From assembly GCA_030697615.1 (NCBI GenBank), contig JAUYPK010000118.1, positions 1-7,496 of the forward strand: a DNA stretch of 7,496 bases. Reading direction: 5' to 3'. A model generated the notes under the pieces. The model did not search any database. It saw nothing but the letters and a program-made list of their open reading frames with translations, and was not told where the DNA came from. Source of the stretch: Microcaldota archaeon (GTDB lineage Archaea; Micrarchaeota; Micrarchaeia; Norongarragalinales; UBA8480). The translations under genes and the position numbers were made by a program. Below are positions 1 to 6,600 of this stretch, piece by piece (position 1 is the first letter of the stretch; each line of letters opens with the position of its first letter).

Positions 1-624
1 CGGAACTAAGAAAGTGATTATTCCTTTTGTTTTTAACACGCGTGCCTTTTCAAGGATTCCACCAACTGGTCCAATTGAGCCATCGGAGTTAATTGTACCG
101 CTAATTGCAATTGATTCGTTAAGTTGCTTATCTTCAAGCAAGGCAATAGTTGCAATTGTAATAGCTGCACCTGCACTTGACCCGCCTACTTCGTTGCTCT
201 TTGCCTTTAGAGAATAGAATAAGTCGCTTGTTGAAATAGCTGAAGAGGTTTCTCCACTGAATAGGCGAGCTACGCGCATAGCTGTTTTAATGGATATCAA
301 CGTTTCATTTGCAATAAACGCAGTACCTTGGTCAATATCGATGTACACTTTGCCAGTGCCGCTTTTCCTTTGCACTTCAAGGTTTGCAACTGCACCGCGC
401 CTTTCCTCGTCAATTCCAGGAAGCAACAGTGAAACGCTTTGAAAAATTGCCTTGGTTGTATTGTCATTTAGCGTTAGGGTAGCGTTGCCGCCGCTTTGTT
501 GAACTATAACCGTGCGTACAGTTTGGCCTTGTGACCCGCTTTCGAAACCCAAGGTAAAAGAAAGTGCAACTGCAAGCAACGCAATTACAATGTATCCTCC
601 GTGTTCCTTGATAATTTCGTCCAT
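1..624 (-). CDS. Membrane-anchored archaeal Lon-like (S16) serine protease, partial
   Basis: This frame starts at ATG 624 and stays open to the left edge, giving 208 residues; the C-terminus is missing. Residues about 10-28 form one hydrophobic segment, an uncleaved membrane anchor or a signal sequence. Residues about 140-208 match the Lon proteolytic domain. The motif GGSSAGAA (147-154) carries the nucleophile Ser150, and GGILEKA (188-194) carries Lys193. Their 43-residue separation equals that of Ser679/Lys722 in E. coli Lon, so the Ser-Lys dyad looks intact. Established knowledge: Lon proteases are ATP-driven, but no AAA+ module fits between the anchor and the dyad. The protein therefore resembles the archaeal ATPase-less S16-like family (COG1750-type) rather than LonB. 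The substrate is unknown. There is no clear Shine-Dalgarno sequence, so translation may be leaderless or rely on a short leader. The SRP RNA gene lies 79 nt upstream on the same strand. Protease-domain identity is strong; the cell side it faces is not settled. Confidence 0.88.
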   Translation of the reverse strand, partial: MDEIIKEHGGYIVIALLAVALSFTLGFESGSQGQTVRTVIVQQSGGNATLTLNDNTTKAIFQSVSLLLPGIDEERRGAVANLEVQRKSGTGKVYIDIDQGTAFIANETLISIKTAMRVARLFSGETSSAISTSDLFYSLKAKSNEVGGSSAGAAITIATIALLEDKQLNESIAISGTINSDGSIGPVGGILEKARVLKTKGIITFLVP

Positions 625-659
625 GTTATAATATTCAATTATACAAAAGAGTTTGTTGT

Positions 660-693
660 TTAAAAAACAAGAAGGAGCAAGCAAAGCAAAAAA
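660..693 (-). terminator. T-rich tracts downstream of SRP RNA; possible terminator, overlapping a weak promoter for the protease
   Basis: Read on the minus strand, two T6 runs (688-693 and 662-667) follow the SRP RNA 3' end, in a T-rich stretch typical of archaeal intrinsic termination. The proximal end of the second run continues into TTTTTTAAAC (659-667). This is TATA-like and would place a start about 10 nt before the protease ATG at 624. The same bases could thus end one transcript and start the next; both roles are inferred from composition and spacing only. Confidence 0.4.
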
Positions 694-703
694 TGTAAAG
701 AGT

Positions 704-981
704 GGCTTTTTGGGCTGGCAGTGTTTGACAGTTGAAGTACTGTAGGTTTTTCAACTCTTGCCTCGGCCTTGTGGCTTGCGAGCACGCCTTTGGATGTTTA
801 GAGTTGCTTCCTTCCGGACCTGGCTCGGTTCACAGCAAAACACGTAACGCAAGGCAAAGCGTCTACGGCTCAAACTGAATTCCAATCTCAGCAGTTCAAA
901 AGCCTAAAGCTGCCTTTCGTTCCGCTCGAAGGGATTGCGGCTACCAAGGGACCCTTAACCCCCCAACTAGCCCAAAAAACC
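704..981 (-). ncRNA. ffs: Archaeal signal recognition particle RNA (7S/SRP RNA)
   Basis: This is the RNA scaffold of the signal recognition particle, which binds SRP54 and SRP19 and targets nascent membrane and secreted proteins. On the minus strand, 791-838 carries the SRP54-binding helix 8: GUGAACC, then GAGCCAGGUCC, the GGAA tetraloop (812-815), GGAAGCAACUC and UAAACA. Both internal loops match the universal S-domain consensus. Before it, ACGC and GCGU flank a short loop, consistent with helix 6, the SRP19 site. The RNA ends close on themselves: GGUUUUUUGGGCU (981-969) pairs with AGCCCAAAAAGCC (716-704) as 13 bp with one G-U wobble, the terminal helix 1 of archaeal SRP RNAs. The 5' half holds the Alu-type hairpins (GGUAGCC and CCGC/GCGG region). 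At about 278 nt it is slightly short of the usual 300 or so. Exact ends are inferred from helix 1 and from the TATA box 27 nt upstream. Confidence 0.93.
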
Positions 982-1004
982 AATAGGAAAAGGAATACAG
1001 TGGG

Positions 1005-1011
1005 ATAAATA
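1005..1011 (-). promoter_or_regulatory. TATA box for SRP RNA
   Basis: TATTTAT on the minus strand is centred near 1008, 27 nt before position 981, where the SRP RNA helix 1 begins. Structure and promoter spacing agree independently on the 5' end. It lies only 10-16 bp beyond the ridA stop codon, so the SRP RNA gene has its own promoter despite the tight spacing. Confidence 0.65.
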
Positions 1012-1020
1012 GGTAACGAA

Positions 1021-1410
1021 TTACTCGCCAACTGCGCGATCTCCAGCCGCGGTGCATTCTATTTCAACTAACGCTTGCCGCGGTAATTCCTTAACCGCCA
1101 TAGCTACTCTTGCTGGATAATTCTTAGTAAAATACTCTGCGTATATCTCGTTCATTTTTTCATAATTTTTCATGTCGGATAAATAAACTCTTATTTTGAC
1201 TACATTGCTTAACTCCCATTTGATCTCTTTGAGGATACTTTTTATATTTTCCAAAGCGATACGCGTTTGATTTTCTATTCCGTCTGCAAGCTTATCCGTT
1301 ATATGAGCTACGCCTATTTGTCCAGATAATTCGAGCGTATATTTGCAATTATGTAAAACCGCTTTAGAAATTGGAAACGAACCTTCTGCTTTAATGATGT
1401 GTTTTGTCAT
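1021..1410 (-). CDS. RidA/YjgF/YER057c/UK114 family protein
   Basis: The protein has 129 residues, the normal length for this family of small trimeric cytosolic proteins. RidA hydrolyses reactive enamine/imine intermediates made by PLP enzymes to ketoacids and ammonia. Family landmarks are in order: ELSGQIG (27-33), GIENQTRIALENIKSIL (44-60), NVVKIRVYLSDM (69-80) and YPARVAM (98-104), followed by LPRQALVEIEC (109-119). Arg101 matches the substrate-carboxylate-binding Arg105 of E. coli RidA, and Glu116 matches Glu120 with the same spacing of 15. The N-terminal signature is unusual: where RidA has PYSQAV with the active-site Tyr, this protein reads PISKAV, so the Tyr is Ile. This may be a divergent Rid subgroup with altered specificity. 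The start at 1410 is supported by a TATA box about 26 nt upstream, which implies an essentially leaderless mRNA. A nearer upstream ATG (1415-1413) is out of frame and reaches a stop after one codon. Confidence 0.92.
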   Translation of the reverse strand: MTKHIIKAEGSFPISKAVLHNCKYTLELSGQIGVAHITDKLADGIENQTRIALENIKSILKEIKWELSNVVKIRVYLSDMKNYEKMNEIYAEYFTKNYPARVAMAVKELPRQALVEIECTAAGDRAVGE

Positions 1411-1432
1411 AGCATGGATTAGATTTAGGCGC

Positions 1433-1439
1433 TTATATA
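1433..1439 (-). promoter_or_regulatory. TATA box for the RidA-family gene (leaderless start)
   Basis: TATATAA on the minus strand is centred about 26 nt upstream of the ATG at 1410. This puts the transcription start at or within a few nucleotides of the start codon. No Shine-Dalgarno sequence is present, in keeping with leaderless translation common in archaea. Confidence 0.65.
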
Positions 1440-1457
1440 GCTAATTGAATTTACAGC

Positions 1458-1490
1458 CGAAGTGTTGTTTTAAGTGGTTTTTTCACTTCG
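1458..1490. repeat. Inverted repeat between the RidA-family gene and ftsZ
   Basis: CGAAGTG (1458-1464) and CACTTCG (1484-1490) form a perfect 7-bp inverted repeat around a 19-nt spacer. The spacer contains another AAGTG (1472-1476), which could pair with the same right arm in a tighter hairpin. It lies 18 bp upstream of the RidA-family TATA box and 37 bp upstream of the ftsZ TATA box. It is therefore placed to act as an operator for either or both genes. Function is inferred from position only. Confidence 0.5.
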
Positions 1491-1527
1491 AAACTATTTA
1501 TTGCACAAAGTTCGCGGTTACAAAACC

Positions 1528-1535
1528 TTTTAAAT
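1528..1535 (+). promoter_or_regulatory. Probable TATA box for ftsZ
   Basis: TTTTAAAT preceded by an A/C-rich BRE-like stretch would start transcription near 1558. That leaves a leader of about 40 nt which includes the Shine-Dalgarno sequence. A second TATA-like element, TTTAAAAAC (1559-1567), would start near 1589 and lose the ribosome binding site, so the first is favoured. Confidence 0.5.
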
Positions 1536-1581
1536 TTTGGCAGGGTAATAGTTCACAGTTTAAAAACATGTTTTTTTAGAA

Positions 1582-1587
1582 AGGTGG
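1582..1587 (+). promoter_or_regulatory. Shine-Dalgarno sequence deciding the ftsZ start
   Basis: AGGTGG resembles the archaeal anti-SD complement GGAGGTGAT. It ends 9 nt before ATG 1597 but only 3 nt before the in-frame TTG at 1591, so the ATG is the better start. Confidence 0.7.
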
Positions 1588-1596
1588 TTATTGTAT

Positions 1597-2691
1597 ATGG
1601 AAGATCTTATTTCGGAAGCGCTTAAAACGTCAAAGGGAATTAGTTCCAAGAAGTCAGGTGGAGAAGAAGCTTTTCAAACTCCAAAAATAGTAGTAGTAGG
1701 TTGTGGAGGTGCAGGGTGCAACTCTGTCAATCGCTTAGCAAGAGCGGGAATTAAAGGTGCAGATTTAGTTGCAATCAACACCGATCGCTTACACTTGACA
1801 ACTGTTTCAGAAAACGTCAAGAAGATACTAATCGGTGCAAGCATCACCCGTGGTTTAGGTGCAGGTGGGTATCCAGAAATTGGAATGAAAGCAGCTGATG
1901 TTTCAAGAGAAGCGCTTGAAAAACTACTCGGTGGTTCGGATTTAGTTTTCCTCACTTGTGGAATGGGCGGTGGAACCGGCACAGGAAGCGCACCAGTAAT
2001 TGCAGAAATTGCAAAGAAGCAAGGTGCAATTGTAATTTCAATTGTCACTTATCCATTTGCACTGGAACGTGCAAGGCTAGAGAAAGCTGACCAAGGGTTA
2101 GAAAATCTCAAGAGACAAGCTGATACTATTATTGTTATCGACAACAACCGCCTTGTGCAGATTGTGCCAAATTTGCCAATTGACCAAGCGTTCAACGTAG
2201 CTGACGAGATCATTGCACGTGCTGTACGCGGTATTACGGAGACAATTACAACTCCTTCACTTGTAAACTTGGATTTTGCAGACGTAAGGGCAGTTATGAG
2301 CAATGGCGGTGTTTCAATGATCGCAGTTGGCGAAGCAAAAGGACCAGACCGCGCAAAAGAAGTTGTCAAAAACACGCTTAACCACGCTTTGCTAGATGTG
2401 GACTACGCTGGCGCAACTGGAGTACTCTTACACATTACTGGCGGGCCAGACATGACGCTTGGAGAATGCAATTCAATCGGCGAAGCGCTTACTGAAAAAG
2501 TTGACACAAATGCAACTGTAATTTGGGGAGCGAGGATTTCACCAGAGTTTGAAGGCAAAGTAGAAGCAATTGCCATTTTCACCGGCATCAAAAGCCCCTA
2601 CGTGTTAGGCAAGTCAATGCGCCAATCAAGCAGCGAATCAGTTACGTCAAAAAGCAACGTAGGCGGCATGCAGGACATTGAGTTCTTCTAA
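1597..2691 (+). CDS. ftsZ: Cell division protein FtsZ, archaeal FtsZ2 type
   Basis: A tubulin-family GTPase that polymerises into the midcell division ring. From ATG 1597 it has 364 residues. The GTPase domain begins near residue 29 (VVVGCGGAG, 32-40) and contains the tubulin/FtsZ signature GGGTGTG (124-130). The catalytic T7 loop is [11 protein letters not shown] (224-234), with Asp226 and Asp229 equivalent to E. coli Asp209/Asp212. The C-terminal domain includes [10 protein letters not shown] (279-288) and VIWGARI (308-314). DNNRL, VPNLPI, LLDVDY and VIWGARI fit the FtsZ2 rather than FtsZ1 subgroup as I know them from Haloferax. A short polar linker rich in Ser (about 339-355) leads to the terminal peptide GGMQDIEFF, probably the partner-binding tail (SepF in archaea). 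In the first glycine loop, Cys41 occupies a position that is usually Asn or Gly; Asn42 is kept. An in-frame TTG at 1591 would add two residues but is too close to the ribosome binding site. The assignment is very secure; subgroup assignment is good. Confidence 0.97.
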   Translation: MEDLISEALKTSKGISSKKSGGEEAFQTPKIVVVGCGGAGCNSVNRLARAGIKGADLVAINTDRLHLTTVSENVKKILIGASITRGLGAGGYPEIGMKAADVSREALEKLLGGSDLVFLTCGMGGGTGTGSAPVIAEIAKKQGAIVISIVTYPFALERARLEKADQGLENLKRQADTIIVIDNNRLVQIVPNLPIDQAFNVADEIIARAVRGITETITTPSLVNLDFADVRAVMSNGGVSMIAVGEAKGPDRAKEVVKNTLNHALLDVDYAGATGVLLHITGGPDMTLGECNSIGEALTEKVDTNATVIWGARISPEFEGKVEAIAIFTGIKSPYVLGKSMRQSSSESVTSKSNVGGMQDIEFF

Positions 2692-2701
2692 CGTCCAATT
2701 G

Positions 2702-2767
2702 CTTTTCTTTACTTTTTTCTTTTATTTTTCTTTTTTTTCTTTTCTCATTTTTTTGCGTTCTTTTTTT
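2702..2767 (+). terminator. Long pyrimidine tract ending the ftsZ transcript
   Basis: Eleven bases past the ftsZ stop begins a 66-nt stretch with only five purines and repeated T runs of up to eight. Archaeal RNA polymerase terminates on such T tracts without needing a hairpin, and none is seen here. The tract faces only the plus strand. The convergent lipoprotein gene reads it as A-rich and gains no terminator from it. Confidence 0.75.
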
Positions 2768-2778
2768 AAGCTGATTAT

Positions 2779-3360
2779 CTAGCCTTGCCAAAGTGGGTTT
2801 AAGCGGAATTCCTTTTTGCCATCCGTAGTAACTGTACAAGCGCTTGGGTAAATAGGGCTATTTGGAGCAAAAACGAAGGTAGTTACAGAGATGCTCTCAA
2901 CTTTTGACAAGTCGCGATTCAGCTCATAATCTTCAGTGGTAAGCGAGTAGTTAGCTTGTATTGACCATTTCTCCAATTCTGTCGAACTCATATTATTAAA
3001 TAAAATAATAACGTAAGAAGCATTACAAACTATATTTTCATCTTTTAAAAATTTAGCTAAAAATAATTCGGGGTTCCTTCCCTCAAAAATTTCAATTGGG
3101 TAGTGGAGATTAAGAGTTACATCCGCACTATCTGCGAGTTTATTAAAACGAACTAAATAGCTGGTTAAGTTACTTGAGCTACTATATTCCTTGTAAAAAA
3201 AATCTTCGTTTTTATGCAAAGCACCGGTAGGTGCTTCATTTTGATCAAAAGAATTAGGTACAATGGTATTATTTTGCGGTTGTACACTTAAACTTTGATT
3301 TTCTATACAGCCTAGAAAAAAAACCGAAAAAATTAAAATAGCAAACAAAATTATTTTCAT
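2779..3360 (-). CDS. Predicted secreted lipoprotein of unknown function
   Basis: The chosen start is ATG 3360, giving 193 residues. The N-terminus MKIILFAILIFSVFFLGC is a lipoprotein signal peptide: a positive charge, a hydrophobic run and the lipobox FLGC, with Cys18 as the predicted lipid-attachment residue. A longer frame starting at 3435 would put 25 polar residues before the signal and is rejected. A GAGGC motif 10 nt upstream of 3360 may serve as ribosome binding site. The mature part has a Ser/Asn/Gln-rich linker (about 20-60) followed by a mixed alpha/beta region. There are six N-glycosylation sequons (Asn21, 30, 64, 113, 123, 137). It has just two further cysteines (112 and 175), which could form a disulfide. 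I recognise no enzyme motif or family. It converges on ftsZ (87-bp gap) and is divergent from the giant surface protein, which suggests, without proving, a cell-surface role shared with the latter. Confidence 0.8.
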   Translation of the reverse strand: MKIILFAILIFSVFFLGCIENQSLSVQPQNNTIVPNSFDQNEAPTGALHKNEDFFYKEYSSSSNLTSYLVRFNKLADSADVTLNLHYPIEIFEGRNPELFLAKFLKDENIVCNASYVIILFNNMSSTELEKWSIQANYSLTTEDYELNRDLSKVESISVTTFVFAPNSPIYPSACTVTTDGKKEFRLNPLWQG

Positions 3361-3370
3361 TTCTGCAAAC

Positions 3371-3375
3371 GCCTC
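3371..3375 (-). promoter_or_regulatory. Possible ribosome binding site of the lipoprotein gene
   Basis: GAGGC on the minus strand ends 10 nt before ATG 3360 and supports that start over the longer frame. It is a partial match to the archaeal GGAGGTGAT consensus. Confidence 0.4.
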
Positions 3376-3414
3376 GCTTACGAACACATTTCTTAACGTC
3401 AAAAACTTGTCTGG

Positions 3415-3421
3415 AATAAAA
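3415..3421 (-). promoter_or_regulatory. Possible TATA box of the lipoprotein gene
   Basis: TTTTATT on the minus strand would start transcription near 3391, giving a leader of about 31 nt that keeps the GAGGC motif at 3371-3375. This initiation point lies downstream of the longer alternative start at 3435, which further favours ATG 3360. Confidence 0.4.
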
Positions 3422-3558
3422 TGCTTTGCCGTCAAAAAGTGGACAAAAGGAGAAAATCAGCCCTTGTTTTTTGGTGTTTTACTGTTTTTACTTGTGTTTG
3501 ATTCAATTGTTGAAGTTTGTTAGTTTATTTGTGTGAAAAAATAGGTTGTTTTGCGGCT

Positions 3559-3604
3559 ATAGCAATTCCTCCGGTTAAACTGGATTACTTTTTGAAATTG
3601 CTAT
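3559..3604. repeat. Inverted repeat upstream of the giant surface-protein gene
   Basis: ATAGCAATT (3559-3567) and AATTGCTAT (3596-3604) are perfect 9-bp inverted arms around 28 bp. The spacer contains a smaller nearly palindromic element, CCGGTTAAACTGG (3571-3583). It lies about 47 bp upstream of the giant gene's TATA box. It could be a regulator-binding site or fold in a transcript; nothing in the sequence decides between these. Confidence 0.5.
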
Positions 3605-3650
3605 GTAGATATCCTAAACAAATTAAGGCTGCTTCTTGCTTTCCAGCGGG

Positions 3651-3658
3651 TTTTAAAT
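3651..3658 (+). promoter_or_regulatory. TATA box of the giant surface protein (leaderless start)
   Basis: TTTTAAAT spans about -32 to -25 relative to the A of ATG 3683, the expected spacing if transcription begins at the start codon. No Shine-Dalgarno sequence precedes the ATG, consistent with a leaderless mRNA. Confidence 0.65.
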
Positions 3659-3682
3659 TGTCTTCCAGTGTAATGTTTCTCG

Positions 3683-6600
3683 ATGGGAATAAGAGCGGAT
3701 TTGTTGAAGTTCTACTTCGAAGTTGAAGCTCGATACTATAGTTTTTGCGATTGGCTTGAAAAGCAAAGCGTGCCGGTTTATGAATATTTTATAACGCCAG
3801 TTGAAAACGCTGGTTGGCCGAGTTTTCCAGTTGCGTTTGGGTTACTATTAGTGCTAATTGCAGCTGTTGCGTTTTCGCTTTCTTCCTTATCTATTGTTCC
3901 AAGCGGCGAGAACGCAGTCTATATAGTCGTGCTTGGAAATAACCATGAGCCAGTTGAAGGCGCGCTTGTTGAACTCGTTGCAACTGGCAATTTAGTTGTT
4001 GCAAGCGGCGCTACAAATGCAACTGGAGAAGTTTATTTCGCCGATAGGCAAAACGCTTTACAAGTAAAAATAACCCATAGTGATTTTGAAACTTTGATGC
4101 GTGCATTACGGCCAAGTTTAAACTTACAGCTTACTTCAAAAACAATTTCACAATTGAATAGTGAACCACCGTCTCGTGGCAATGAGCAACTTGGTTTTAT
4201 TGGCGACTTTTCAAACCTCGTCCAGATATCTCAGTTTGGCTCTTTCGAAGTTAGTTTGGCCAGTGGAGAAGTTTTGCTTAATGGAACCATGCGGGTTTTC
4301 GACGCTGACACTGACACGATGTTGCGCGAAGCTCAAGTGGTTGGCGGCGTTGCAGTTTTTGAAAATCTCCCACTTAACCAGCATGTCTATTTTCATGGCA
4401 TAAGTCGCGGTTTCACAGTTAATCGGACGCTGGATTTTATAGTTAGCCGTAATAGCCAAACCGTTGAAATACAAGCTACTCCAGTGCAAGAGGCAAACGC
4501 GACTATTTCAGTCGTATCTTCGCTTACTCGACAACCATTGCAAGGCGCTGAAGTTAAGCTATATCGTGAGGACAACGTGTTCATGTACAATGGCTCAACT
4601 TCTAGTCGAGGCAACGTCTCTTTTGAAATGTCAACAGATGTGCGTTACTACGTAACTGTAAAAAAGCAGAACTTCTTAACCGCAGTTTCAACATTTTTTG
4701 TGCCAGTGCAAGGTGTAACTGTTGAATTAACCCCAGCTGATGTTAATTCAAGTTCTACTCTACGCGTGTTTTTTCAAGATGAATATAGTGAACCATTGCA
4801 AGGCATTGCAACGCTTTACACTTCTGATAATCAGATAATTGAACAAAGTAGAGTGAGCCAAACTGTCCAGGACTTTAGAAACTTACAGCGTGGCTTGTCA
4901 GTTGTTGTAAAAGGAACTTCTGGCGAGTTAACTTCAAGAAAAAATGTTACGCTTTTAGAAGCGGTTCATGAAGAAGTGCTTCAAATGGAAGTGCGGTTTG
5001 CATTCCTTTCACTTTCAGCAGTTGATGCATTGACGCGAGCTACTATTGTAAGCGACGTAAATGTAACTGTTATGCGTGATGGTTCGCTTTTATCAACGTG
5101 TACTGCTCCGTGCGTTGCAAGGGTAAAAACGCGCGGCGTGTATTTTATTAACTTCTCGTCTATTGGCTATTTCAACTATGTTGTACAATATGGCCTACGT
5201 GGTCAATCCCTTCAAACTTTCCAAGAAGCAACTACCACTGAAGTAAACGCTTCTATGATGCCTGTTGAAAGCGTTAGGGACTCGCAAATTTTGCTCAATG
5301 GAGTTTTTGACGCTTTTACTTTTCAACCAATTACGGCTGGTAATGCGCTGGTGCAAAACCGCGTTTACCTAGCTTCGGTTTCAACTTACTTTGCAAATGC
5401 AACTATTGGCGGTACATTTTTCACAGTTTCAAGTGGTAATAATTTTGGTTCAATTCTCAGTTTCACTCCATATCCCGACGAAGACGATGCACCAATTGGG
5501 CTTGATGTACGTGGGTCCAATGATCCAGATGGCCGGCAGTGCGGTTCTGCTTTGAATGGCGAAAGGTGGAAACGTGTTGTGCTACAGCAGCCACTTAATC
5601 CAACTAGCCTTACTGGTCAACACTACCAGTTCTTCTTTGTTCCAGAAGTTGGGCAATATTCAAACATTACGCTTAGCTACAAGTCTTTTGTCAACAATAC
5701 AAACCGTGCAGTTATACGCAATCCCTTTGACTCAAACCTAGGTACAAACGCAGTTCAGTACAATGGGGCTAACAGCGAGTGCAGTGCACAAACTTACAAG
5801 ACTAGTTTTGCTGTGATTTCTCCAAACGAAGCTTCAAACCAACTTGGCTCAATTAAGTTAAACTTACGCCAAACGCGCAACTTCAGCTTAGTTGAACGCG
5901 TCAATGCAATAGAGTCATGCGGCGCAATTACTGGAACTGGAACACAACAAAGCGACTACGCTTCTTTTGACTGCAATGGGTTTACAGTTGACAGCGGCCA
6001 GCCAAACCCACTTGAAGTAAATGCGCTAATTCGGCTTAACTACGCTGCAAGAGGGGGAAAAATAAGGTTTACCGCTAACCAAGATTATTTCGCCTTAGTG
6101 AATTCGTCTTTCAACGTGTCTAACCGTCCACCGCAAGTTTTTCACGATGGCGAGTCTCCAGTTTTTGAACAAGTTATTCCATCTGAATTATTCGGCGTAC
6201 AAGGAAGCAGGGAGATCTACGCGACTGTTAAACTAACCGCAGTTGGATTTACTAGCAGTACAGAGATAAACGCGGAATTTGTGCCAAGTGAAGCTGACGC
6301 TTTGATGCTAAACAGTTCAAATAACACGTTGGCAAAGTCGCTTTTTGTAACGGTTAACCAGCTAACAATTCCGCGGTCAGTTAGCTTGTTGTCCCGCTTT
6401 TCATGCGGTAACCAAACCAGCGTAAACTTTTCTTACGACGATGGGTTGCTGCCAAGCGGTTCAGGCTGGATTGGATGCAACCAAATTCCAATGATAGTTG
6501 ACCCAGTTTTTCCAGCTGATGCTATTCCAATTTACGTTGAAAACGCGACTAGTAGCCGCGACTGCGCTGCACCGGGAAGTGGCGGTGCGCTTGTGTCAAA

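Larger units (their letters stand above)
3361..3682. other. Divergent intergenic region between the lipoprotein and the giant surface protein
   Basis: These 322 bp hold no convincing gene. They contain the lipoprotein's probable ribosome binding site and TATA box on the left, a T-rich segment around 3470-3530, an inverted-repeat structure at 3559-3604, and the TATA box of the giant gene on the right. A 69-codon frame (3517-3726, TTG start) crosses the giant gene's promoter and start in another frame. It has no ribosome binding site and is not accepted. Confidence 0.6.

Noticed and set aside
63..78. A 16-nt exact match (CAACTGGTCCAATTGA) also found at 6831-6846
   Set aside because: The copies fall in unrelated proteins and on opposite coding strands. 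It contains the palindrome CAATTG and codons common here, so chance is the simplest explanation.
14..217. A 67-codon plus-strand frame
   Set aside because: It is antisense to the Lon-type protease domain, whose catalytic motifs are clear on the minus strand.
1591..1596. TTG start for ftsZ, two codons upstream
   Set aside because: It lies only 3 nt from the Shine-Dalgarno motif; ATG 1597 has proper spacing.
2642..2839. A 65-codon minus-strand frame with a lysine/arginine-rich middle
   Set aside because: The basic stretch is the antisense reading of the pyrimidine tract, and its ends overlap ftsZ and the lipoprotein gene.
3361..3435. A 25-residue N-terminal extension of the lipoprotein
   Set aside because: It would bury the signal peptide and lipobox, and the likely transcription start near 3391 lies inside it.
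3517..3726. A 69-codon plus-strand frame starting at TTG
   Set aside because: It has no ribosome binding site, crosses the TATA box and start of the giant gene in another frame, and resembles no known protein.
4211..4614. Antisense and out-of-frame open frames within the giant gene
   Set aside because: They overlap one continuous 1271-codon frame with coherent modules, and lack promoters or recognisable content.
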